Notes: generated by a model not told the origin, from the sequence alone. DNA of 64,000 nucleotides from JBBIPZ01 sp037442505 [NCBI: Deltaproteobacteria bacterium] (GCA_037442505.1 JBBIPZ010000006.1:40007-104006), one strand, 5' to 3'; shown: positions 52,034 to 61,903, counted from the stretch's first letter. Program-made: numbers and translations.

Positions 52034-52566
52034 AGTTTTTCTCCTTTTAACTGTATTTTAAGAATATTTCTAACATTTGTAAAAAAATCTAAAAACAAGC
52101 TACTACTATAGTCAGGATACGTCCAGGGAAGGGACACATATCCCGCATCTTTTTTATAAATCAGCGTCAAATCTGCATATACACCTTTATCGAGATATAT
52201 TCTGTGAGTATAATCTTTGCCAGTCAAAAGCACAACACGTGATAGCGCAACATATCCCGGATCAATATTAACAACACGTCTGCCAGAATTAGAAAAACGT
52301 TCTTCGAGTTCGTAAGCTTTTAGTTTAATTTCAATTAGTTCCGAAGGAGAGATCAATTTTTTCATAGAAAAAAGCCTTCTTTTCAAATCTTTACCAAACT
52401 CAGCTTCGTAATAATTTGTAATGTCAAAAGATAATAAATCAGTCTCGCAATCAATTTCCCCATATATTTTACTTATTTCGCATATAGCATTTTCAAGGGC
52501 TTCTATACTACTTGCGAAGACGCTAAAAAAGGGTTTAACTTTTTGAGGTTCTTTTCTTACGCTCAC
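52030..52566 (-). CDS. DUF4416 family protein
   Basis: 178 residues from the GTG at 52566. This start overlaps the rfaE1 stop by four bases (GTGA) and has GGAG eight bases upstream; an ATG at 52614 would overlap rfaE1 by 52 bases. The sequence VKPFFSVFASSIEAL opens the domain, and VNIDPGYVALSRVVLLTG then YADLTLIYK and LPWTYPDY are its typical segments. DUF4416 is of unknown function and occurs in Deltaproteobacteria and thermophilic phyla, often near gmk or yicC. Confidence 0.82.
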   Translation of the reverse strand: MSVRKEPQKVKPFFSVFASSIEALENAICEISKIYGEIDCETDLLSFDITNYYEAEFGKDLKRRLFSMKKLISPSELIEIKLKAYELEERFSNSGRRVVNIDPGYVALSRVVLLTGKDYTHRIYLDKGVYADLTLIYKKDAGYVSLPWTYPDYSSSLFLDFFTNVRNILKIQLKGEKL

Positions 52567-53573
52567 AAAAGATGCTCCAGTTCTTTTTTTACCTTCTTGT
52601 CCATTGCCTTCCATCTAACTAATATTTCATTAACTGTCGTTGTGGCTGTTCCCATCTTTCCAACAACTACTGAAGCGGCGATATTTGAAATTATCGCGCT
52701 TTTTTGAAGGTCTATTCCAGCGCTTAAAGCGCAAGCAATAGTCGCAATCACTGTATCCCCTGCTCCACTTACGTCAAAAACTTCCTGCGCGAAGGTAGGA
52801 ATTCTTATATGTTTGTTGTCGGTAAATAAGCTCATTCCCTCTTCTCCACGAGTAATTAGAAGATTTTTAAGATTTAAGTGTTTTTTTAGTTTTTTCCCAA
52901 CGTTGATTAAGTCATTTTCGTTCTCACTTAATTCAACGTTAACAGCCTCAAATGCCTCTTTCTTGTTTGGCGTTACAAGAAAAAAACCCTTGTATAGTTC
53001 TATATTTTTAACCTTGGGATCTGCAAGCAAAAGAATCTTTTTCTTGCCAATCTCATTAAATACTGTCTCTTTAACATTTTTGCTAATAAAACCTTTTGCA
53101 TAATCCGAGAAGATAATAACGTTATATTTTTTCAGCTTATCTTTTATTACCTGGCTGATTTTCTTGATAATATCTTTATTAGCTTCGACTATATCTTCCT
53201 TATCAACTCTAACTATATGTTGATGTTGAGCTATGACCCTCGTTTTTAGTGTTGTAGGTCTTTTGTTGTCGAATATTATTCCATCGGTATCAATATTCAT
53301 ATCGTTAAGTATAGCAAAAAGCTTTTTCCCAAACTCATCGTTTCCAACAACACCACACACAGCCACTTCCCCACCCAGGGCTTTAATATTCAAAGCAACA
53401 TTCGCAGAGCCTCCAGGCATAAAGCTTTCTTTTGTAACTCTGACTACAGGTACAGGCGCCTCTGGTGAAATACGATCCACCTTGCCCCAGATAAAATGAT
53501 CAAGTATAAGATCTCCCAATACAAGCACTCTACCCTTTTTAATATTTTTGAGTAAATCATTCATTCTGCTCAT
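52563..53573 (-). CDS. rfaE1: D-glycero-beta-D-manno-heptose-7-phosphate kinase (RfaE/HldE N-terminal type)
   Basis: 336 residues of ribokinase fold. GDLILDHFIWGKVDRISPEA near residue 20, MPGGSANVALNI near 52 and DVSGAGDTVIATIACALSAG near 265, which has the catalytic Asp, match the kinase half of HldE. It prepares heptose-1,7-bisphosphate for ADP-heptose and LPS core. The separate nucleotidyltransferase (rfaE2) is not fused. The ATG has GAGGT six bases upstream. Confidence 0.9.
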   Translation of the reverse strand: MSRMNDLLKNIKKGRVLVLGDLILDHFIWGKVDRISPEAPVPVVRVTKESFMPGGSANVALNIKALGGEVAVCGVVGNDEFGKKLFAILNDMNIDTDGIIFDNKRPTTLKTRVIAQHQHIVRVDKEDIVEANKDIIKKISQVIKDKLKKYNVIIFSDYAKGFISKNVKETVFNEIGKKKILLLADPKVKNIELYKGFFLVTPNKKEAFEAVNVELSENENDLINVGKKLKKHLNLKNLLITRGEEGMSLFTDNKHIRIPTFAQEVFDVSGAGDTVIATIACALSAGIDLQKSAIISNIAASVVVGKMGTATTTVNEILVRWKAMDKKVKKELEHLL

Positions 53574-53576
53574 TAG

Positions 53577-54386
53577 CTACCTCGCAACAATTTTTGAATA
53601 AAATTCAGGCTTCCTGACATCTAAAAAGGGAAATATCTTCCTTACCCTTTTAATCTCATTCAGGTCAACACTTGCAATGTATAATCCTTCTGGTTTGCCA
53701 GCAGGTTCATTAGCAACAACGCCATCTGGAGATATCAAGAAACTGTTTCCATAAAACTCTTGTAGCTTTTCTTCACCTGTCCTGTTCACTCTCAAAATAA
53801 AGACATTGTTAAGAAATGCATGTGTATAAATTACTGCACGCCACCGCTTTTGTGTACTAAATGCTGAAGCAGTTGGCGTAACAATTAACTCTGCGCCTTT
53901 TAGCGTAAGAATGCGATATCCTTCAGGAAAGAAATTGTCAAAACAAATCTGAACGCCCATTTTGCCTAAGGAAGTATCAAAAACAGGAAAATCCTTGCCA
54001 GAAGAAAAATAATAAGTTTCCTCCCATAAAGGTATATTTGGAACATGAACCTTACGATAAATTCCTGATAATTTACCGCAATCAACAACTGCACATGAGT
54101 TATAGTATTTGTTTCTATAACGTTCAAAGAAAGGCGCAAATATCACAAGATTATTTTTCTTCGATTCTTCTTTCATAATTGATACAGTCTCACCAGAAGC
54201 GCTCTCTGCAAGAGCAAAGTTATCCTCGTTAATCTCAGAGGGAAACCATCTGGTTGCAAACAGTTCGGGGAAGGCAATAAGATTTACCTCCTTTTCAACT
54301 GCAATCTTAATAAATTTTAGGGCACGTTCAATATTGTCTTGTTTTTTTTCTTTCGCTGACATCTGTACTGCTGCTACTTTGAACAT
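53577..54386 (-). CDS. Carbon-nitrogen hydrolase (nitrilase superfamily)
   Basis: 269 residues. The catalytic triad is visible as Glu41 (FPELF), Lys112 (YRKVHVPN) and Cys148 (VQICFDN). The EETYYFSSGKDFPVF segment resembles N-carbamoylputrescine amidase (AguB) and related amidases. Substrate specificity within the superfamily cannot be settled. An ATG at 54386 with AGGAGG upstream is preferred to the TTG three bases earlier. It lies three bases before rfaE1. Confidence 0.85.
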   Translation of the reverse strand: MFKVAAVQMSAKEKKQDNIERALKFIKIAVEKEVNLIAFPELFATRWFPSEINEDNFALAESASGETVSIMKEESKKNNLVIFAPFFERYRNKYYNSCAVVDCGKLSGIYRKVHVPNIPLWEETYYFSSGKDFPVFDTSLGKMGVQICFDNFFPEGYRILTLKGAELIVTPTASAFSTQKRWRAVIYTHAFLNNVFILRVNRTGEEKLQEFYGNSFLISPDGVVANEPAGKPEGLYIASVDLNEIKRVRKIFPFLDVRKPEFYSKIVAR

Positions 54387-54403
54387 CAATTGCCTCCTGA
54401 GTA

Positions 54404-56515
54404 TTAAGTATTGAAATCATTTTCTATGCTGATGTCATAAGTCACAACTCTGTTACGACCAGTTTTTTTTGCCTTATATAATGCCTTATCAGCCTTTTCT
54501 ATCAAATTTGGTTTATCTTTTGCATCGTCAGGAAAACAAGCCAGTCCTATACTTGTGGTAACATTAAGTTTTCCGCCGCTAAACAGTATCTCTTTTTTTT
54601 GTATTGTTTCTCTTAAACGTTCAGCAAACTTTAATCCTCCTTCTTTACCTGTCTGCACCATAATCACGGCAAACTCTTCTCCACCATAACGTGCAACTAT
54701 ATCTACTTTTCTTGCTTCTGCTTTTAAACATTGAGATATATTTTTCAAAACAAGGTCTCCAACTGGATGTCCGTAAGTATCGTTAACCTTTTTGAAAAAA
54801 TCTATGTCTAGCAACATAAAAACGAGTTTTTCATTATACCTGATAGCTCTTTCCAGCTCTTCACTCAACTTTTCTTGAAAAAATCTGTGATTGTAAACAC
54901 CAGTTAAACCATCAGTGGTTGCCATAAGATTCACCTTTTCAAATAACATAGCGTTAGATATTGCAATAGATGTCTGGTTTGCTAATATCTCAAGGACATT
55001 TTTTTCGTATTCTGAAATATTAGCTTTATTAAAACCAAGCATAAAAATACCAATCACTCTATCTTCAATCAAAAACGGGTAAATAGTTATCCTGTCAAGA
55101 TTAGGTAACTTAACACTTTCATCTATAAGAGGGTTGATCTTTTTCTTTTCCTTATATTTTTTAATGTCAAGATACTGTTTATGTCTGGATACCCAATACA
55201 TAAGACTATCTTTTGGAACAGTTTTTCCGATAATCTCATCCTTAAAACCAGCAACGGCTTTAATCTTTAAGACATCCTCTTCAAATAATCCAACTACAGC
55301 AATGTCATAACTTATAAATGTACCGATTAATGACAAAAAACCGTTTAAATTATCCCCAAGGCTGACAAAAGATAGCATTTTCTTACTTGCTTGATAAAGC
55401 GCTGCAAACTCCTGATTTTGCTGTTGTATTTGTTGAAATAACTGGGCGTTTTCAAGGGCATCTTCGATTTCACCACAAGAAATTTTAACAATCTTTTCGC
55501 CTTCCTTAGAAAATGCATCCTCCTGAAGAGAATCTAAAATTAACACACCAACTAACTTTTCTCTCCAAAATACTGGCATTCCAAGAAAAGATCTTATAGG
55601 AACATCTTTGTCATAATAATTTAAAGCATCAGATCTACTTCTTAGGCTACCAAAATTTATTGACTTTTTATGTTTACATATCCAGCCTATAATACTTTCT
55701 TCGACCTTAATATCTTCGTTATGCCTGATAAAATCATTATCTGATATCGCTTCAAAAACACGAAAATAGTTCCCATCTTCTTTGAGTTTTAAAAAAGCAA
55801 CGGTGTAAGGGTCCATTAACTCTTTTATCTCCTGCAAAACCTTTAGCACCTTTTCTTCAAAAAAACTAAATGTGTTATAAAGGTTTTCTACCCTTTTCTC
55901 TTCTTTTAGAGCAAGAACAGATTTTTCTTCTTCATCATCAAAGAACGTTTTTACACCTTCTTCAATCTCTTGCAGTCTGCTTTTCAGATTATACTTCTTT
56001 TCTCTTTCGACTTTTAACATATAACCAAAAAAAGAAAACACTGCTGCCATCACCATAAATACTACAAAAGTAGGTAAATCGCCATGCCATGGTGCACTAT
56101 AAAGAAATATATACTGTGTGATAAGTGTAGCAAGTAGATAAAAAATAGCTATATAAAGATTAAAGAAGGCAAACGAAACGGTAAATAGCAAAAAATAAAA
56201 AGAAAGAAAAAACTGCGATGGTTTTACAAAATTAATCAGCAGCAATGCTACAAAAAACCAGCCTGCACAGAAAAACTGTGTAAATTTATAATCTTTTAAT
56301 GTTGAATCCTGCTTCTTAGCCTTGAATATTGTATAACTATCGCCAATAAAAAAAAATGAAACCAACACAAATATAAAAAGATTAATATAGCTACTGTAGC
56401 CAAAGGTTTCTTTTTCTGTAACAATACTAAGATTTAAACCAAAGGCGTAAAAAAAACTTATTGATAAAAATATCAGTTTTAAGAGTTTTTTTTTATTTTT
56501 TGATATGTTTGTCAT
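54404..56515 (-). CDS. Membrane-anchored diguanylate cyclase with two GAF domains
   Basis: 703 residues. Six or so membrane helices fill residues 12-165, a linker coiled coil follows, then GAF domains near 205-345 (DEEKSVLALKEE to ILDSLQEDAFSKEG) and near 365-510. The GGDEF domain reads RYGGEEF near residue 608. The RKVD motif five residues upstream forms the RxxD product-inhibition site. The active site is complete, so it should synthesise c-di-GMP. It is the second intact GGDEF protein of the window, after 16272-17189. It overlaps ftsB by 23 bases. Confidence 0.9.
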   Translation of the reverse strand: MTNISKNKKKLLKLIFLSISFFYAFGLNLSIVTEKETFGYSSYINLFIFVLVSFFFIGDSYTIFKAKKQDSTLKDYKFTQFFCAGWFFVALLLINFVKPSQFFLSFYFLLFTVSFAFFNLYIAIFYLLATLITQYIFLYSAPWHGDLPTFVVFMVMAAVFSFFGYMLKVEREKKYNLKSRLQEIEEGVKTFFDDEEEKSVLALKEEKRVENLYNTFSFFEEKVLKVLQEIKELMDPYTVAFLKLKEDGNYFRVFEAISDNDFIRHNEDIKVEESIIGWICKHKKSINFGSLRSRSDALNYYDKDVPIRSFLGMPVFWREKLVGVLILDSLQEDAFSKEGEKIVKISCGEIEDALENAQLFQQIQQQNQEFAALYQASKKMLSFVSLGDNLNGFLSLIGTFISYDIAVVGLFEEDVLKIKAVAGFKDEIIGKTVPKDSLMYWVSRHKQYLDIKKYKEKKKINPLIDESVKLPNLDRITIYPFLIEDRVIGIFMLGFNKANISEYEKNVLEILANQTSIAISNAMLFEKVNLMATTDGLTGVYNHRFFQEKLSEELERAIRYNEKLVFMLLDIDFFKKVNDTYGHPVGDLVLKNISQCLKAEARKVDIVARYGGEEFAVIMVQTGKEGGLKFAERLRETIQKKEILFSGGKLNVTTSIGLACFPDDAKDKPNLIEKADKALYKAKKTGRNRVVTYDISIENDFNT

Positions 56516-56816
56516 CTGTTAATAACAGCCTGTCATCCTGAAATGTATAAAAAATTTCTCCTTTATATCCCTTTTTTATATTTTTCCTTACCTCCCCTTC
56601 TAAATAGTGAGGATCGTTTTTTAGAGCAAAAAGCTCTTGTTGTAATCTCTGTTTATCAGATGATATAGCCTCTTTTTGAAGGGAGAGTTTAACTCTTTCC
56701 TTTCTTGCATTCAACCAGTATTTTATACCTCTTGAATCGTTGTATGTTTTGTATCCAAGAAAAACAATAAATACAAAGAGAATAAAGCGTAATATATACC
56801 GCATGAACTTATTCAT
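56493..56816 (-). CDS. ftsB: FtsB/DivIC family septum protein
   Basis: 107 residues with one N-terminal membrane helix (FMRYILRFILFVFIVFLGYK) and a coiled coil of about 35-75. A conserved tail, NDPHYLEGEVRKNIKKGYKGE, identifies the family. It joins FtsL and FtsQ in the divisome. The ATG overlaps the exbD stop by eight bases. FtsB genes usually sit near eno or ispD; its place after exbB/exbD is unusual and may reflect function at the same envelope site. Confidence 0.85.
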   Translation of the reverse strand: MNKFMRYILRFILFVFIVFLGYKTYNDSRGIKYWLNARKERVKLSLQKEAISSDKQRLQQELFALKNDPHYLEGEVRKNIKKGYKGEIFYTFQDDRLLLTDDKHIKK

Positions 56817-57249
56817 TTTTCTTAGGTCTTGTTGCTATTGCAATCTTTTCTATACCTACCTTTTTTGCTATGTCCATAATTTTGACAACTTCACCTTGCG
56901 AAACACTTTCGTCCGCCTGTATGATAACAACTAAGTCTTTATTATTAACAAACCTCTGATAGACAGCCATCTCGATATCTTCTAAACTTAGTTGTTTATT
57001 TTCAACTACAAAGTTACCAAAAGTGTAACCATCCTTTTGATACGCCTTTGTAATAAACACCCTGAACTCGTTTTTCTCTTTAACGCCTTCCTTAGTCGAT
57101 GCTTGTGGCAATTTAAGCTTTAAGGCTGGCATGCCAATAAAATTAAGAGATAAAGCAAAAAATATAATCAGGTTAAAAACCGTATCAACTATTGGAGTAA
57201 AATCAACAAAAACAGAGTTTTGTTTATTTTTCGTTGGTCTGAAATTCAT
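56809..57249 (-). CDS. exbD: ExbD/TolR family proton-channel subunit
   Basis: 146 residues. One membrane helix carries the channel Asp22 in DFTPIVDTVFNLIIF. A periplasmic domain ends in VVIIQADESVSQGEVVKIMDIAKKVGIEKIAI. With ExbB it converts proton flow into force on an outer-membrane partner. Here there is no TonB or TolA gene nearby; the next gene in the array encodes a TPR protein that could take that role. Exb- versus Tol-type cannot be resolved. Confidence 0.88.
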   Translation of the reverse strand: MNFRPTKNKQNSVFVDFTPIVDTVFNLIIFFALSLNFIGMPALKLKLPQASTKEGVKEKNEFRVFITKAYQKDGYTFGNFVVENKQLSLEDIEMAVYQRFVNNKDLVVIIQADESVSQGEVVKIMDIAKKVGIEKIAIATRPKKNE

Positions 57250-57254
57250 ATCTG

Positions 57255-57860
57255 TTAGTCTGCCTCTTCTGCTATATCTATTAGCATTACTGCTGTATTT
57301 TCCATTTCTGCGATAAGTTTATTTGCTTTCGTATCTAAATACCGATGAAATATCACACTTGGTATAGCGACAGTTAGTCCAAAAGCGGTTGTGTTAAGTG
57401 CCTCAGAAATACCTCCAGCAAGTTTTGCAGGATTAACTACTGGTTCAACTCCAATTATAGAAAATATTTTTATCAATCCGGAAATCGTACCAAGTAATCC
57501 TAAAAGTGTGCTAATTCCTGCAATGGTGCCTATATAATCAATATAGCTTTCCAACTCTATAACCTCCAACTTGCCAACCTCTTCAACGCTCTGTTTTATA
57601 CTTGTTTTTCCTTTTCCAGCATTTTTTGCCACAACAATTAATATCTTTGCCATAGGGGATGGATACCTTTGGCAAAGAGGGAAAACGTCTTTGTATCTTT
57701 TCTCTTTAAAAAGTTTTACAGCATGATCCACGAGCTGCTTAGGAATATTACGTTCTCGTTTTAATGTTATAGCCTTATAAATGAAAAAAGCCAGTGATAG
57801 AATCGAACATAAAAGTATGGGGTGCATAAATATTCCACCCTTAAGGTAGAAATCTATCAT
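57255..57860 (-). CDS. exbB: ExbB/TolQ/MotA family proton-channel subunit
   Basis: 201 residues with three membrane helices. The family motif region is YIGTIAGISTLLGLLGTISG (residues 108-127), followed by GGISEALNTTAFGLTVAIPS, which carries conserved Gly/Thr/Pro residues. It forms a pentamer around the ExbD dimer. It overlaps the TPR gene by four bases and precedes exbD. Confidence 0.88.
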   Translation of the reverse strand: MIDFYLKGGIFMHPILLCSILSLAFFIYKAITLKRERNIPKQLVDHAVKLFKEKRYKDVFPLCQRYPSPMAKILIVVAKNAGKGKTSIKQSVEEVGKLEVIELESYIDYIGTIAGISTLLGLLGTISGLIKIFSIIGVEPVVNPAKLAGGISEALNTTAFGLTVAIPSVIFHRYLDTKANKLIAEMENTAVMLIDIAEEAD

Positions 57861-59431
57861 TTATTGTCAGCCTCCTTTGGTATTCCTAATTTTTCATAGC
57901 ATAAATCAATGAAAATTTGTAGCTCTTTTTTGTGTTCTGGATTATTTGTTTGTTCAAATAACCTCTCAGCGCGCCACTTAAGCTCTTCATAGTCTCCCTT
58001 CAAGGCATACAGTCTAATCATTTCCATCAAAATCTTTTCTTCATGCTGTTTAAATATTAATGCTTCTTCCAGCAACTTTATAGCAATGTAATACTTTTTC
58101 TCTATCTTGTAAATATTAGCCAAATTTAAATAACTGTTCAAAAGATCTTCTTTCTTTACCTTTTTGCCAGACTTAATTACATTTTCATATAAGTGCTTAG
58201 CAAAACTTTTGTTCTTGTTTTTAATAATATTAGCATAAAAAAAGTTAAAAGGATAATAGTTAAAAAGCGAATAAACCTCAATTAATCTTTTTATGGATGG
58301 ATTACCTATAAAGTTTCTTTTCTGCATCGCATTGATAGAATCTTTAAAAAACGTATTTGTCCAAACAACTTTACTACTATAATCAAAAAAATCTATATAA
58401 CCGCCATAAATAAATTTCGTCAAAGCAATAAGAAACAACAGTTCTTCACTGCCTATATCCAGATTAAGTTTTGCTGCATATGCAACATTAGAACCGCTCT
58501 GTAAATCAAGTTTTATGTGCTGAAGAAAAAAACGTGAAAATGTCTCGTCGTTGAAAAAACTGTCTTTAATAACATAATGTTTGTTTGTTTTGATAGACAA
58601 CATAGCCTTTAATCTTTGCTTTGTGTCTTCATGACATTTATCAATAATATTGTTAGCAATTTTATAGTTATTATCATTTAAAGCTGAGTAAAAGGCATTT
58701 TCTAACGAGATTTTGCGTATTTTTTCGCTTTCAGATGCCATCAAAAAACAATTAGTAGCCTTTAAAAACTCACCTTTATAGAACGCAGCTTCTCCTATCA
58801 AAAACAAGATAGGTGGTGGCAAATCTTTATAATCACTTATTTTGTCTAAAACTACATTAGCATCTTTAAAATGAAGGAAAATCCTCGCCTGACTGTAAAG
58901 TGGTAATGGTATTACAGATAAATCAACTACTTCATTACTGAAAAACAAATCAAAAAAACCGCTAAAAAAAACCTTTATAGCATCATCTTTAACAAGAGTA
59001 AACATTCTCTTTGTGTTGTCTGTTTCGCCATTCAATGCGAACTGAATAGCCTTTCCCAAGAAAACAAGGTCTGAAGCAGGAGAAGGATAAGAAAAAAACA
59101 GTTCTAAATCAACCGACTGAGTTCCCATTAAGAAAAGTGTAAGATACAAACTACAAAATGTTTTAAGCTCTCCGTGAGAGCCAAAACAAACCTCAAAATC
59201 ATTATTGCGAACAAGATTGTAAATTTTTTCTGAATCCTCAGGCGACAGTTCCTGTTGTATTTCCTCAAAATATAACAAATGAAATGATTCCAGGAATTTT
59301 TTCTCTTCCGCTTTAACATATTCATATAAAGGAGTGTTTTCATACGGCAAAGAATTAATCTTTGTTATCTGTTGAGCATAAACGCTATTAGACACAATAA
59401 GAAACAATATAAAAATTAAAAATCTTCTCAT
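57857..59431 (-). CDS. Exported helical-repeat (TPR-like) protein preceding exbBD
   Basis: 524 residues with a signal peptide ending in NSVYA. The mature protein is predicted almost wholly helical. Clear TPR-like units are seen in the C-terminal third: KEDLLNSYLNLANIYKIEKK then YYIAIKLLEEALIF, and MIRLYALKGDYEEL. Its partners exbB and exbD follow in the same operon, with four-base overlap. I infer a periplasmic adaptor driven by the ExbBD motor, a role like that of TolB/YbgF or of TPR helpers in TonB systems, but the family is not recognised. Confidence 0.65.
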   Translation of the reverse strand: MRRFLIFILFLIVSNSVYAQQITKINSLPYENTPLYEYVKAEEKKFLESFHLLYFEEIQQELSPEDSEKIYNLVRNNDFEVCFGSHGELKTFCSLYLTLFLMGTQSVDLELFFSYPSPASDLVFLGKAIQFALNGETDNTKRMFTLVKDDAIKVFFSGFFDLFFSNEVVDLSVIPLPLYSQARIFLHFKDANVVLDKISDYKDLPPPILFLIGEAAFYKGEFLKATNCFLMASESEKIRKISLENAFYSALNDNNYKIANNIIDKCHEDTKQRLKAMLSIKTNKHYVIKDSFFNDETFSRFFLQHIKLDLQSGSNVAYAAKLNLDIGSEELLFLIALTKFIYGGYIDFFDYSSKVVWTNTFFKDSINAMQKRNFIGNPSIKRLIEVYSLFNYYPFNFFYANIIKNKNKSFAKHLYENVIKSGKKVKKEDLLNSYLNLANIYKIEKKYYIAIKLLEEALIFKQHEEKILMEMIRLYALKGDYEELKWRAERLFEQTNNPEHKKELQIFIDLCYEKLGIPKEADNK

Positions 59432-60252
59432 TTTTTACAAATAATCTTTAAAATTTCTGCTCCAATTAAAAATATCAATGCACTGTAATAGTTCCACGTC
59501 ATAAAAACTATAAATATACTCATAGAACCGTAAACAAGATTGTAAGTTGGGATATACGCAACATACCATGAGAATGCCTTTATCGCTAATAACCACATTA
59601 TTATTATAAAACAAGAAACAAAAAGAACTCTTTTTTTACCAAGTTTTCTGCCAATAGAGATAGATAAAATGGCCGATACCGTTATTATTTGTAAAACAAA
59701 AGCAGCGATTGGCAAAATAAATTTAACACGATTTAAAACTACTTTAATAAAATAAAATTCTTGATTGTTAGAGAGTTTTTTTAGAAATATTAGAGACATA
59801 TCAGCAAGCATAAAAACAAACACTATCAACACTAAAAAAATTATTAAAAAAAAGTAAACAAATAGTGCCTCTATGGAAGACCTTTTTCTCACCCCTATGT
59901 CTTTGAAAATATCTCGTAAGCTTTTGTCAATAGAGCTAAAAACAAAAGTGCTACTAAAAAGCAAAACTATTAAACTAAAAAAGTTTAGAGAATAGCTTGA
60001 TTTCTGAAACCAACCTGTTAGCTTAAGCCAAAAATCATAACTTAAGTTTGGTACGTACGGGCTTATAAAAATGTAAATCTTCTTGATAACTGTCTGATTA
60101 GAGCCTGTAACAAAACCAGCTAACGTTGTTATTAAAAACAATAATGGGACAGAAGACAACAGCGAAAAGTATGCAATAGAGGCGGCGTTACTGAACACAC
60201 CATCTTTTTTCATATTTTTGAATAGTGTAACAATGAAAGAAAAGGCCTTCAC
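59428..60252 (-). CDS. YihY/virulence factor BrkB family membrane protein
   Basis: 274 residues and six membrane helices. AASIAYFSLLSSVPLLFL near residue 24, TFVFSSIDKSLRDIF near 105 and PTYNLVYGSMSIFIVFMTWNY near 235 are characteristic. The family was earlier named RNase BN by mistake. Its function is unsettled. The gene overlaps its neighbours by four bases on both sides. Confidence 0.88.
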   Translation of the reverse strand: MKAFSFIVTLFKNMKKDGVFSNAASIAYFSLLSSVPLLFLITTLAGFVTGSNQTVIKKIYIFISPYVPNLSYDFWLKLTGWFQKSSYSLNFFSLIVLLFSSTFVFSSIDKSLRDIFKDIGVRKRSSIEALFVYFFLIIFLVLIVFVFMLADMSLIFLKKLSNNQEFYFIKVVLNRVKFILPIAAFVLQIITVSAILSISIGRKLGKKRVLFVSCFIIIMWLLAIKAFSWYVAYIPTYNLVYGSMSIFIVFMTWNYYSALIFLIGAEILKIICKK

Positions 60253-61145
60253 GTCTTTATAGATCCGATTAAATCGTCAACCGTCAATTTTTCCACAGTT
60301 AAATAATCTTTAAATTCGTCGATAAGCTTCCACAAGATAGATGGGTTAGTAAAGTTTGCAGTACCAATCTGCACAGCCTTTGCCCCGACAATCATATACT
60401 CTAATGCATCATTTAAAGACATTATACCACCACATGCAACCACAGGAATTTTCAACACTTTTACACACCTGTAAACGTTATACATTGTAAGCGGTTTGAT
60501 TGCAGGACCAGAAAAACCACCAAAAACATTTGCCAGCTTGGGAACTTTCCGTTTAATATCCACAGCCATCCCCAGATAAGTATTAGCAACAACAACTGCA
60601 TCTGCACCACCTTTTTCAGCAGCCAATGCAATTGAAGTTATGTCATTTGTATTTGGCGTTAACTTAACCCACAAAGGCTTTTCTAAAACATTTTTTACCT
60701 CACTTACAAGATATTGAACCGTATTAACATCAGTCCCAAAACATATCCCGCCTTCTTTTATGTTGGGGCAGGAAATATTCATTTCCAATGCCGTTATTAA
60801 AGTCTCTTTATTAAATAGTCTTGCAAGTTCAACATATTCTTCAAAAGTATTCCCAAAAAAGTTAACAACAATGTGTGTTTTAATATCTTTTAAATCATTA
60901 AGTAACGATTTAAACTCGTCGTAACCGATATTTTCTAAGCCTATGGAGTTCAACATCCCACCCGAAACTTCACATATTCTTGGCGGTTTATTGCCCTTAC
61001 GTGGTGTAAGAGAGACGCCTTTAGTTACTATAGCACCCAATTTCGATAAATCACCAAAATCACTGTATTCAAGCCCGTAACCAAAGGTACCAGAAGCAGG
61101 CATAAAAGGATTTTTAAGTTCAATATTGCCAATATTTACTTTCAT
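60249..61145 (-). CDS. pyrD: Dihydroorotate dehydrogenase, class 1B catalytic subunit
   Basis: 298 residues of FMN barrel. NPFMPASGTFGYG near residue 13, the catalytic Cys loop NISCPNIKEGG near 125, KLTPNTNDI near 163 and GGIMSLNDALEYMIVGAKAV near 240. It oxidises dihydroorotate to orotate. The class 1B assignment is supported by pyrK two bases upstream; together they pass electrons to NAD+. Confidence 0.95.
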   Translation of the reverse strand: MKVNIGNIELKNPFMPASGTFGYGLEYSDFGDLSKLGAIVTKGVSLTPRKGNKPPRICEVSGGMLNSIGLENIGYDEFKSLLNDLKDIKTHIVVNFFGNTFEEYVELARLFNKETLITALEMNISCPNIKEGGICFGTDVNTVQYLVSEVKNVLEKPLWVKLTPNTNDITSIALAAEKGGADAVVVANTYLGMAVDIKRKVPKLANVFGGFSGPAIKPLTMYNVYRCVKVLKIPVVACGGIMSLNDALEYMIVGAKAVQIGTANFTNPSILWKLIDEFKDYLTVEKLTVDDLIGSIKT

Positions 61146-61147
61146 AC

Positions 61148-61903
61148 TTAACCAAAAATCTCCTTAACATTAAAAACAGGACCCTTTTTACATATTTTAA
61201 TATAGCCATTTGAAGTATCAACAGCACAACCTAAACACACGCCAAATCCACAAGCCATAACTGTCTCAAATGAAGCATAAATGTCACAAAAACTGTAATT
61301 TTGACCGATTTCATAAATTCTTTTAATAAAGGGTTCGGGACCACATGCGTATACATTAAGCCTATCATTCTGGACGTCATTGAGATATTTTTCGAACAGT
61401 TCTGTTACAAATCCCTTGTTATAAAGAGAACCGTCATCTGTGGTTATGCTTAAGTTATATAAATTCATAAGTTCGTTTAATAAAAATGCTTCCTCAGCAT
61501 TTTTATATCCAGCAAAAAAATGCTCAACATTCATAAATCTATTCAAGTTAAAAACAGGTACAATACCAAGTCCACCTGCCACAACTACGTTTTTTCCAGA
61601 ACTACAAACAGGAAAAGAGTTGCCTAATACTCCCCATACCTTCAAAGAAAATGGCAGTTTGTTATTGGCTAACAGTTCAGTCCCTTTACCAACAACTCTA
61701 AACACCAATTTGAGAGTTTGCTTTTCCAGATCAAAAATACTAAACGGACGGGGCAAAAAAGGCGTAAGATAGTTTTCAAAAGAAAGCATCACAAAGTTGC
61801 CCGGTTTATATTCCCCTATGTGGTCCTTGAGAGCGATATGCAGCTCGTAAGTGTTATTATTTAGCTGTTTTCTATCAAAAACAACTCCATCAGTTACTTT
61901 CAA
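61148..61903 (-). CDS. pyrK: Dihydroorotate dehydrogenase electron-transfer subunit
   Basis: 251 residues. The FAD site RPFSIFD is near residue 53 and the NAD domain has VAGGLGIVPV near 110. The 2Fe-2S ligands are CGFGVCLGCAVD and, some twelve residues later, CKKGPVF near 217-240. It forms the PyrDK heterotetramer. It starts with TTG at 61903, with GGGGAG six bases upstream. Confidence 0.93.
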   Translation of the reverse strand: MKVTDGVVFDRKQLNNNTYELHIALKDHIGEYKPGNFVMLSFENYLTPFLPRPFSIFDLEKQTLKLVFRVVGKGTELLANNKLPFSLKVWGVLGNSFPVCSSGKNVVVAGGLGIVPVFNLNRFMNVEHFFAGYKNAEEAFLLNELMNLYNLSITTDDGSLYNKGFVTELFEKYLNDVQNDRLNVYACGPEPFIKRIYEIGQNYSFCDIYASFETVMACGFGVCLGCAVDTSNGYIKICKKGPVFNVKEIFG

